64,000 nucleotides of DNA from assembly GCA_028353405.1 (NCBI GenBank), contig JAOMOG010000003.1:31368-95367 (forward strand). The letters are read 5' to 3'. Every line of letters begins with the position of its first letter. Position 1 is the first letter of the stretch. Under the pieces are notes generated by a model, which was not told where the DNA came from, ran no database searches, and saw nothing but the letters and a program-made list of their open reading frames with translations. This DNA comes from Candidatus Poseidoniaceae archaeon (GTDB taxonomy: Archaea > Thermoplasmatota > Poseidoniia > Poseidoniales > Poseidoniaceae). Below, in pieces: positions 47,632 through 54,390 of this stretch. Made by a program: the position numbers and the translations under genes.

Positions 47632-48625
47632 TGACGAATTAGATGAACTGGAAAGTGATTTTGATGCACAAGATGTTGAACTTGGTGACGGTGATGTTGA
47701 AGAAGCTAGAAGCGTTATTGCAGCAGGTAAAGATTCAGCCGATCGTTTGATGGCCGCTTCACGAGAATTAGAATCAATTGTATATGGAGTGGTACAAGAT
47801 GAAACCAATTCATTAGCGGGAACTGAACTAGATATTTCCGATGCTAAAACTTTCCTTTCAGTACACAAATTGTACAAAGCGAGAAGAAGTGTTCGCCGAG
47901 CAGAAAAAGCGCTTGGTGAATTGGAAGAAGATGTTCTGTACTTACGCCGCAGCATTGCCATGCTACACCGACTTCTAAATGAGAAACAAGTGACAGAGGG
48001 TGAAGTTGAAAATATTCTCATTCGTCTAAGAACAGCAACAGGTGCAGCAGAAATTGGTGAAGTAGGTACTGCAGCAAGTGAAGTTGAATTCCTAGTCGAT
48101 GATTTGATTGGCGGAAACACATCAACTCTCAACCCATTCCTATTCCGCCATTTCTGGTTAGGTGTTGATACACGCTGGCCAGCAGGTGGAGATTCAGGTG
48201 TTTTGCTGGTCAGAATAATCAATGACGGCCCGATTCCAATGCCGGTAATGCGTATTTCACCTCCAGTGCCAATTGGCTGGACTGCCAATCCTAGTGTAGT
48301 GGACTTACCGATTATTTCTCCTGGTGGAAACGTTCCTCTTCGCTTCGAGATTACAGCTGCTAGAAGATATGGTGCAGATGAAATCCCACTCTCTCGTAAA
48401 CTGGCAATCTCAACTTCTTATGAGATGCGATCTGGTGAAATCACGATTACTATTAGGGCGCAAAACCGTTCAATGGAATCATTATCCGATGTAGTACTCT
48501 CGCCATGGCTTCCGCCAGGATATACAACAGATAAGGTGCCATTCGTGGCTCGCTTGACTCCAGACGAAGTTGCATTGATTAGAATGCCACTACGCATAGA
48601 TCTAGGAAACGGAGGAACTTCCTAG
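47624..48625 (+). CDS. Unknown cytosolic helical plus Ig-like protein in the archaellum cluster
   Basis: 333 residues with no signal peptide or membrane helix. Residues 1-40 are strongly acidic (MSDDELDELESDFDAQD). Residues 25-165 are helical, with a probable coiled coil (RRSVRRAEKALGELEED). Residues 170-330 form a beta-rich NEW3/CARDB-like domain (VLLVRIINDGPIPMPVMRI, ISPGGNVPLRFEI). The start ATG overlaps the giant protein's stop by 8 nt and is preceded by GGGGGTGA, so translation is coupled. The beta domain resembles those of the giant neighbour, which hints that they act together. It sits immediately before the archaellins. No known Arl subunit matches by eye; a cytosolic scaffold or switch role is possible. 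Confidence 0.78.
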   Translation: MSDDELDELESDFDAQDVELGDGDVEEARSVIAAGKDSADRLMAASRELESIVYGVVQDETNSLAGTELDISDAKTFLSVHKLYKARRSVRRAEKALGELEEDVLYLRRSIAMLHRLLNEKQVTEGEVENILIRLRTATGAAEIGEVGTAASEVEFLVDDLIGGNTSTLNPFLFRHFWLGVDTRWPAGGDSGVLLVRIINDGPIPMPVMRISPPVPIGWTANPSVVDLPIISPGGNVPLRFEITAARRYGADEIPLSRKLAISTSYEMRSGEITITIRAQNRSMESLSDVVLSPWLPPGYTTDKVPFVARLTPDEVALIRMPLRIDLGNGGTS

Positions 48626-48626
48626 A
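48601..48626 (+). promoter_or_regulatory. 8-bp-stem hairpin at the boundary before the archaellin genes
   Basis: TCTAGGAA (48601-48608) and TTCCTAGA (48619-48626) form a perfect 8-bp stem with a 10-nt loop that includes the stop codon of the preceding gene. It is a candidate RNA-processing or stability element separating the high-copy archaellin message from the upstream genes. Confidence 0.6.
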
Positions 48627-48643
48627 CCATGTATCATTTTCTA

Positions 48644-48655
48644 CCCCGTATGGGG
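48644..48655 (+). promoter_or_regulatory. Short CCCC-GTAT-GGGG hairpin upstream of archaellin 1
   Basis: CCCC and GGGG pair around a GTAT loop 56 nt before archaellin 1. It is followed by a very A-rich stretch (AATAAAAACAAAAAAATAAA) leading to the GGTGA ribosome site. Confidence 0.4.
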
Positions 48656-48710
48656 GAGGACGAGTAATAAAAACAAAAAAATAAAAATGGAAAATAAAAA
48701 GGTGAAAGAA

Positions 48711-49280
48711 ATGAAAAAAGAAATAAACGAAAATAACGATGAGCTCGCCGCTATCGGAATTGGTGCAATGATTGTATTTATTGCATTGATTTTGGTGGCC
48801 GCGGTAGCAGCGGCTGTAATTATACAAACTGCTGAAAAATTGCAACAGAATGCCCAGGCAACAGGTGATGACACACAAGAACAGATGTCCACGAAAGTGA
48901 TACTTCTATCTACAGTTATCTCTGACATGACCGGTGGTGCTGAGATACTATTCTCAACCTTCGAGTTAGCGCCAGGTTCAGAACCGATCCAAGGTGACGA
49001 TGTAGCATATACTGTAATTTGTGACAATGCAGGTGTAGCAACATTCGCCGACGGTGAATTTGATGAAGCAACTGTCCACACAGGAGATGGCTCAACACTT
49101 GCAGCTCCAGTCATAACCTTGAATCCAGGGATTACATATGTAGTTGAACTTGATATTGGAGGTTGCGGACCAGCAGCAAACGTAGACCACATTCTCATCA
49201 TCGCAGTTGATGGTGGCGGAAACACATACGAAGAGTTACAATACGGCAGTTCACCTGCTGTAGGGGACGTAGTAGTTTGA
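48711..49280 (+). CDS. arlB1: Archaellin (archaellum filament protein) 1
   Basis: Structural subunit of the archaellum filament. It has a short charged class III leader (MKKEINENNDELAA) and then the hydrophobic, filament-core helix IGIGAMIVFIALILVAAVAA, nearly identical to archaellin 2. The mature C-terminal domain is a small acidic beta-rich domain with Cys residues. ATG 48711 is chosen because GGTGA lies 6 nt upstream and the resulting leader matches archaellin 2; the track uses ATG 48687. 189 residues. Cleavage by an archaeal prepilin peptidase (ArlK/PibD), which is not encoded in this window, is expected before export by ArlI/ArlJ. It is bracketed by hairpins, which suggests separate mRNA control. 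Confidence 0.93.
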   Translation: MKKEINENNDELAAIGIGAMIVFIALILVAAVAAAVIIQTAEKLQQNAQATGDDTQEQMSTKVILLSTVISDMTGGAEILFSTFELAPGSEPIQGDDVAYTVICDNAGVATFADGEFDEATVHTGDGSTLAAPVITLNPGITYVVELDIGGCGPAANVDHILIIAVDGGGNTYEELQYGSSPAVGDVVV

Positions 49281-49290
49281 GGTGATTATC

Positions 49291-49860
49291 ATGAAGAACA
49301 ATAATGAAAACAACGACAACTTAGCAGCAATCGGTATCGGCGCAATGATCGTCTTTATCGCACTTATATTAGTAGCAGCAGTAGCAGCAGCAGTGATTAT
49401 TCAAACTGCAGAAAAGCTTCAGCAAAACGCACAATCCACTGGTGATGACACAACAGACGAAATGTCTGGTAAGGTCACAGTCCTCAATGTATTTGTCAAC
49501 GATGCTGATAATTTCGAAGTCTACTTCCGTTTAGCAGCAGGTTCTGATGATACTGCTGACTCAGATATACTTTGGCAACTTACTTGTGATGACGGCGCAG
49601 CCGGCATGGATTATATCGCTGGCGATTTCAGTGGTTCTGCCATAGACCCACTTGATGGAACAGCAGCGGTTACAACTGCAGCAGCAGGTGTTGCTTACCG
49701 AACTACTCTTCTCGCCAGTGCTGGCGGGAATGACTGTGGTCCTGACGCACTATTCACTAACAATGTCAAGGCAACTCTGTACCTACACGTTGTAGGTGGC
49801 GGAACTACCTACGACATTCTCAAAGTTAGCGATTCATCTGTTGGCTCCGTGGTAGTCTGA
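49291..49860 (+). CDS. arlB2: Archaellin (archaellum filament protein) 2
   Basis: Second filament subunit, also exactly 189 residues. The leader MKNNNENNDNLAA and core helix IGIGAMIVFIALILVAAVAA match archaellin 1 and continue alike through QTAEKLQQNAQSTGDDT. The C-terminal domains then diverge strongly, as expected for the surface-exposed part. Start ATG 49291 has GAGGTGATT just upstream; the track start at 49282 is the GTG inside that ribosome site. The gap to archaellin 1 is 10 nt. A stable hairpin follows its stop. Confidence 0.94.
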   Translation: MKNNNENNDNLAAIGIGAMIVFIALILVAAVAAAVIIQTAEKLQQNAQSTGDDTTDEMSGKVTVLNVFVNDADNFEVYFRLAAGSDDTADSDILWQLTCDDGAAGMDYIAGDFSGSAIDPLDGTAAVTTAAAGVAYRTTLLASAGGNDCGPDALFTNNVKATLYLHVVGGGTTYDILKVSDSSVGSVVV

Positions 49861-49866
49861 TTTTAT

Positions 49867-49904
49867 CTGAGTCCACAAAATGTGCTTCGGCACTAAGGAC
49901 TCAG
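49867..49904 (+). terminator. Nested hairpin with UUCG tetraloop after the archaellin genes
   Basis: CTGAGTCC (49867-49874) pairs perfectly with GGACTCAG (49897-49904). Inside, GTGC-TTCG-GCAC (49882-49893) forms a 4-bp stem with a C(UUCG)G tetraloop, one of the most stable RNA loops. It lies 7 nt after the archaellin 2 stop and just before the GGAGG ribosome site of the next gene. It is likely a partial terminator, 3'-end stabiliser or processing site that raises archaellin mRNA over downstream arl mRNA (inference). Confidence 0.7.
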
Positions 49905-49917
49905 GGAGGAATTACAC

Positions 49918-50760
49918 ATGGCATGGCCATTTAGTGGCGGAGATGGAGATTCCCAGGATGCAGACGCTTTATTGAGTGAAGAACGCTTGAAGATAATGGC
50001 AAATGTTGCCATTGAACAAGTCCCCCTCCCAGAAGAGGGCGAACTCAGTGAAGAAGATGCTTGGACAATATCCCCTGGACCAACCAAAGCCCGCCTCAAC
50101 AGTATCGGAAGCGTACCGAGTGTGGCAGCAAGCCTCGCTCCTGCTCAACCAGTGAATATGAATGCACAAGTTGATACTTCTAGTTTGGAACGTCTAATCA
50201 GTTCACGTCTCGACATGGTCGAAGATGTGCTCAGATTGGTTGAATACAAATTGGATGAAGGACCAATTACTCAAGATGGATCACAATCCGAAGACGCATC
50301 AGACGATGAATCTATGGAGATTGATGCAAACAGTGGAGATGTAATCATCACCTCATCAGGAGAAGTCATCGCCGCTACTGGTGTTGACCGAATGATGGAT
50401 GAAGATGATGCTCCGTTAGTTGAGTTGTATGAAGCACAGGCACTCAGAGCAAATCCATTCCTAGTCGCACCATCTGATGGTCTCGGCGGGGGTACAAACC
50501 AAATCGGAGCTCCGACAGTATCGGCTCTGCTTCTAGACAATATGTCTGGAATGGCAGCAGTTAGTTTTACTCAAAAGGCAATCGATTCTGGAATGTTAAC
50601 AGTGGATGAAGGAGAAACGGTAATGGCAATTGTACAATTGGCAGCACCTGGAGAATCTGAAGCAGCACTCGAAGACCACCTTGCTAACAAAGAACTTCTA
50701 ACACTATCTGCTCTTGTCAAATCTTGGCGCAGTTCAGAAGGATTACGAGGTGAATTGTGA
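49918..50760 (+). CDS. ArlC/D/E-position archaellum accessory protein (divergent)
   Basis: 280 residues, cytosolic, acidic. It lies where euryarchaeal clusters carry arlC/D/E, whose products form the cytosolic switch complex that links the motor to chemotaxis (CheF). It has a predicted short coiled coil (SLERLISSRLDMVEDVLRLVEYK), a disordered acidic stretch (SQSEDASDDESMEIDAN), and a helical C-terminal region (MAAVSFTQKAIDSGMLTVDE). The latter weakly recalls the ArlD/E C-terminal domain. Similarity is low by eye, so the assignment rests mainly on position. The ribosome site GGAGG is 7 nt before ATG 49918, immediately after the UUCG hairpin. It ends 1 nt before arlF. Confidence 0.6.
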   Translation: MAWPFSGGDGDSQDADALLSEERLKIMANVAIEQVPLPEEGELSEEDAWTISPGPTKARLNSIGSVPSVAASLAPAQPVNMNAQVDTSSLERLISSRLDMVEDVLRLVEYKLDEGPITQDGSQSEDASDDESMEIDANSGDVIITSSGEVIAATGVDRMMDEDDAPLVELYEAQALRANPFLVAPSDGLGGGTNQIGAPTVSALLLDNMSGMAAVSFTQKAIDSGMLTVDEGETVMAIVQLAAPGESEAALEDHLANKELLTLSALVKSWRSSEGLRGEL

Positions 50761-50761
50761 A

Positions 50762-51403
50762 ATGGGCGCTTCGGTCGGAATCGGAGGTTTGATTATTGGC
50801 ATGACCATGTTGGTCGTGTTCTCTATGGTAGTGGCATCAATTGATGCAAATGTTGATTCATCACTACAAACCATCGATTCGGCCAATGAAGCATTGCCCT
50901 CTTTCACCATCGACGATGCCACCCTTTGGGAAGGCGCAGTCGTCGATGTTCAGATCGGCAGTGGAGGAAGTGGATATACTAATGGAAATCTAGTCTCTTC
51001 AACAGGTAATGGTGGCTTCGCAGCCACCTTTGCTGTTGACGGTAGTGGTGCGATAATTAGCGTGGCAATCACCAGCCACGGAAATTACTCGTCCGCACCA
51101 ACTATCGTTGTTCAAGGACAGACTCCGACAACATCCGCAACCTTCGTTTCATCGATCGGAAATTACATTCACTCGAATGTTACTAATACAGGTTCACAGA
51201 TAACCCCACTAAGAGAAATTTGGGTATTCTCCGATGGCGAAAACCCAACCAATCTTGGAAGCATATACGCGGGTGGAAGTAATAATCCACATTGGTATTC
51301 TGGTGAAACACTTCATGTCCAATGGGCAGAAAGTGGGACATTACCTGTTTCTAGAGTTGCAATTTCAGTTAAAGGTGTCAACATGGCATCAACACTTGCA
51401 TGA
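50762..51403 (+). CDS. arlF: Archaellum stator protein ArlF with an inserted Gly-rich domain
   Basis: ArlF anchors the archaellum motor in the cell envelope, binding the S-layer in crenarchaea. An N-terminal class III-like helix (GIGGLIIGMTMLVVFSMVV) and a C-terminal beta-sandwich (SNVTNTGSQITPLREIWVF, DG loop) fit ArlF. Between them lies an insert of about 70 residues (GSGGSGYTNGNLV, then SAPTIVVQGQ) resembling the glycine-rich repeats of phage tail and surface proteins. ATG 50762 (MGASVGIGGL) is preferred, with GAGGTGA upstream; the track start at 50714 lies inside the previous gene. The length of 213 residues exceeds typical ArlF (about 130-160) by roughly the insert. Confidence 0.82.
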   Translation: MGASVGIGGLIIGMTMLVVFSMVVASIDANVDSSLQTIDSANEALPSFTIDDATLWEGAVVDVQIGSGGSGYTNGNLVSSTGNGGFAATFAVDGSGAIISVAITSHGNYSSAPTIVVQGQTPTTSATFVSSIGNYIHSNVTNTGSQITPLREIWVFSDGENPTNLGSIYAGGSNNPHWYSGETLHVQWAESGTLPVSRVAISVKGVNMASTLA

Positions 51404-51412
51404 GGTGAATAT

Positions 51413-51907
51413 ATGGCAGATGGAGGAGCATCAACATTCATTTTGCTGATTACAGCATTGTTAGTGTCTGGATCGGTTTCGGCAATTCTCATTAATCAAT
51501 GGGGGGATATGTCTAGCGCTCTTGAAGAAAACCGCAAGGGCAAAGAAGCTGATGCAAAAACTTCAGTCTCTTTTGCAGGTGATGCGATGGAGGTTGGGTA
51601 TGATGATTCAGTAAGCCCTAATGTGATGACGTTTTATCTTCAAAACACAGGGCAATATGTTCTTGATGAAAGCACTCTTGTAGTGATTGTTGATGGTATT
51701 TCAGTAACATCGAGTATTACAACAACGATTTTGCCCAACGGTGCAGATTGGACCGATGTTAGATTAGTAGAAGTGGAAGTTTCTTCAAGTTCTTGGTCAT
51801 ATCAAAATGATGATAGCGTGAGTATTTCGGCAGTAGTTTCTTCCGAAGTTACTTCCGGTTACCGTGGAACTGATACAATGGATATTGAGGTGAGATTAAA
51901 TGTCTGA
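51413..51907 (+). CDS. arlG: Archaellum stator protein ArlG
   Basis: The 164-residue protein has an N-terminal class III-type helix (ASTFILLITALLVSGSVSAIL) and a beta-sandwich with the family feature MTFYLQNTGQYVLDESTLVVIVDG. ArlG forms a filament capped by ArlF that anchors the motor stator in the envelope. The ribosome site GAGGTGA lies just upstream of the ATG. It lies 9 nt after arlF and overlaps arlH by 8 nt. The normal length contrasts with the enlarged ArlF. Confidence 0.87.
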   Translation: MADGGASTFILLITALLVSGSVSAILINQWGDMSSALEENRKGKEADAKTSVSFAGDAMEVGYDDSVSPNVMTFYLQNTGQYVLDESTLVVIVDGISVTSSITTTILPNGADWTDVRLVEVEVSSSSWSYQNDDSVSISAVVSSEVTSGYRGTDTMDIEVRLNV

Positions 51908-52643
51908 TGGAATAGATACAGATGACCCTATGTTCGCAGCACATAAGCCGGTTGAAGATGGATACCCATTCGTCTTAGAGACCGATTCACTTGCAGATTC
52001 AATGGGTTCAAGATTGCCTAATCGTTCAATATATGTAGTTCAGGGTGATGTCGGTTCTGGAAAATCTTTGATAAGTCAAAGATTATCTTTTGGACTTGCA
52101 GAAAATGATGTCAAAGTATTAGTCATTACAACAGAACTAACGACACGAGGATGGATTGAACAAATGGAGTCCATCGGTTACGGGGTTACAGAATTCATTC
52201 GTACAGGACAGTTGATGGTTTTCAGCCGCTTTGGAACTATTGCAGAAGCACTTCCAGATGTCGGTATTCAACAAGTACTCGAGAGTGAAGCAGTTTCTAA
52301 AGCAGATATTATTATTATTGATTCTGCAAGTTCTTTAATGCCGGATGATTTAGATGATAACGGAAGATTCAAGATGATGCAAAACCTTCGTAGAATCACT
52401 AGTGAAGGGCGTTCAGTAATGCTATGTGTTGATGAAAATGAAATGGATTCCAAACTATTGCACACACTCAGAGCATCATCTGAAATAGTCTTAGATATGA
52501 AAACAGCAATGATTGGCGGAGATATCAAACGAAATATTGTCGTTACAAGATATCTCCGTGCAGCAGGACCAGTTCAATCTTCAATTGGTTGGAGAGTTGA
52601 ACCTTCTATGGGATTCATCGTAGATATTACAGCGGTAAGCTGA
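51900..52643 (+). CDS. arlH: Archaellum regulatory ATPase-like protein ArlH
   Basis: ArlH is a RecA/KaiC-fold protein that binds ATP and associates with the ArlI motor ATPase. Walker A VVQGDVGSGKSLISQRL is near residue 50 and Walker B ADIIIIDSASSLM near residue 140. 247 residues is typical. The start overlaps the arlG stop by 8 nt and arlI follows after 13 nt, matching the conserved arl gene order. Confidence 0.93.
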   Translation: MSDGIDTDDPMFAAHKPVEDGYPFVLETDSLADSMGSRLPNRSIYVVQGDVGSGKSLISQRLSFGLAENDVKVLVITTELTTRGWIEQMESIGYGVTEFIRTGQLMVFSRFGTIAEALPDVGIQQVLESEAVSKADIIIIDSASSLMPDDLDDNGRFKMMQNLRRITSEGRSVMLCVDENEMDSKLLHTLRASSEIVLDMKTAMIGGDIKRNIVVTRYLRAAGPVQSSIGWRVEPSMGFIVDITAVS

Positions 52644-52656
52644 TGGAGGGATTAGT

Positions 52657-54378
52657 ATGAGTGATGAACCAAAATTTGCTAAAGGAGATTTGGCCAGTGT
52701 AATGGCCGCTCATCCTCACGTAGCAGATTGGGTTAGAGATTTTGAAGCACAGCATGGGTCTAGACCAATTTACTATGGTGAGTTGGATAGAGGTGCGAAA
52801 AAAGAACGTCCTTACAATTTAATCTACATTACAAAAGAACCAATCTTCGTACACATGTACGAGCCTCCGGAAGATGATCAGCAATCTGGTGGCGAAATCT
52901 TGTGGTTTGGTCTTGAACCACAATTGACAGACTCTGAAGAATATATCAGGAGGGAATTGATTGAAACTCTATTACAAGAAGCCCCAACAGCACCATCATT
53001 TACTACCGATAATGAGTTTGAAAATATTCTCGGACAAATGATAGAGCGATATACGGTACTCGATACTGAATTAAGTGGTACTGTTCGTCGTCAAGGGAAG
53101 TTATGGCAACTTGTTGGTCTGGATGATCGCAGATTGACAGTAACACAGAACCAACGGGAACGACTACGCTATGTCGTTATCCGCGATTTAATTAGAAATG
53201 GTCCACTTGAACCACTTCTTTCAGATGAGATGCTGGAAGATATTCACTCAGTTGGACTAAAACATATTCACATGGACCACAAAATATTCGGTATGGTCAC
53301 TTCCAATATTAGATTCCGTGACAGGGATTTACTGTCTAGATTCTTGAGAGCAATGTCAGAGCGCATTGGTCGACCAGTTTCCGATAACAAACCAATTATT
53401 GACGGAGCACTTCTCGATGGTTCACGTATCAATATCATATTCTCAGACGATGTCTCGATGCTCGGGCCATCTTTCACAATTCGTAAATTCGCAGAAGAAA
53501 CAATCTCTATTACACAATTAATCCAGTGGGGAACAATTTCAGCACAAGTTGCTGCCTACATTTGGATTTGTTTAGAATATGGTATGTCGGTTCTAGTATC
53601 TGGAGAAACAGCATCTGGAAAGACTACAACACTCAATGCAATCCTTCCATTCATTGACCACAATGTCAAGATTTACTCGGCAGAAGATACTCCTGAAGTC
53701 AAAGTACGCCACAAACTATGGCAACGCCTTGTCACTCGTTCTTCCAAAAATGAAGAGTCAAGAGTTGAAATGTTCGATTTGCTAAAAGCAGCTCTAAGAA
53801 GTCGTCCAAGATACATCATCATTGGTGAGATTCGAGGTGTTGAAGGTGCTACAGCATTCCAGGCAATGCAAACTGGTCACCCAGTAATTGCTACTTTCCA
53901 CGCATCGAGTATCGTGAAAATGATTCAGAGATTTACAGGTGACCCGATCAATGTTCCAATGCGGTTCTTCGATAACTTGAACTTCGCGATTTTCCAAGAA
54001 GTAGTTGAAGACCCTAATGGTGGTGGAATCGCAAGGCGTGTAACTGGTATCGACGAAGTAATCGGCTACAATAAACACAGCGATGGTGTATTAACGCGTG
54101 GTATGTTCGAATGGGATCCTATCAAAGATAAGCACTATTTCCGTGGAATGTTCCAATCGCATTTACTTGAAAATAAAATTGCGGCTGTGGCAGGATTCTC
54201 AAATAAGCGTGACATCTATGATGAGATGTTAAAACGCGCAGCAACACTTCAGATAATGGTGGACAGAGATTTAACACATTATGATGACGTTTTTGATTTA
54301 CTCGGAATATATTACAATACAGGATGGGATAATTTCAGTAGAGCGGTAGATACGTGGGTTGGGGTCAACCACAAGTGA
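52657..54378 (+). CDS. arlI: Archaellum motor ATPase ArlI
   Basis: A GSP-E superfamily hexameric ATPase that drives both filament assembly and rotation. Walker A is VSGETASGKTTTLNAIL; the Asp box and Walker B region (RPRYIIIGEIRGVEGATAF) and the His box (MQTGHPVIATFHASS) are intact. 573 residues is in the normal range, with the usual N-terminal region before the ATPase core. The ribosome site GGAGGGATTAGT precedes ATG 52657. It lies between arlH and arlJ as in other euryarchaeal clusters. Confidence 0.96.
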   Translation: MSDEPKFAKGDLASVMAAHPHVADWVRDFEAQHGSRPIYYGELDRGAKKERPYNLIYITKEPIFVHMYEPPEDDQQSGGEILWFGLEPQLTDSEEYIRRELIETLLQEAPTAPSFTTDNEFENILGQMIERYTVLDTELSGTVRRQGKLWQLVGLDDRRLTVTQNQRERLRYVVIRDLIRNGPLEPLLSDEMLEDIHSVGLKHIHMDHKIFGMVTSNIRFRDRDLLSRFLRAMSERIGRPVSDNKPIIDGALLDGSRINIIFSDDVSMLGPSFTIRKFAEETISITQLIQWGTISAQVAAYIWICLEYGMSVLVSGETASGKTTTLNAILPFIDHNVKIYSAEDTPEVKVRHKLWQRLVTRSSKNEESRVEMFDLLKAALRSRPRYIIIGEIRGVEGATAFQAMQTGHPVIATFHASSIVKMIQRFTGDPINVPMRFFDNLNFAIFQEVVEDPNGGGIARRVTGIDEVIGYNKHSDGVLTRGMFEWDPIKDKHYFRGMFQSHLLENKIAAVAGFSNKRDIYDEMLKRAATLQIMVDRDLTHYDDVFDLLGIYYNTGWDNFSRAVDTWVGVNHK

Positions 54379-54390
54379 GGAGGAGATGAA

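Noticed and set aside
47572-48288. Minus-strand 238-residue ORF opposite the 333-residue archaellum-cluster gene
   Set aside because: Antisense shadow, Ser-rich composition, and it crosses the coupled boundary of two plus-strand genes.
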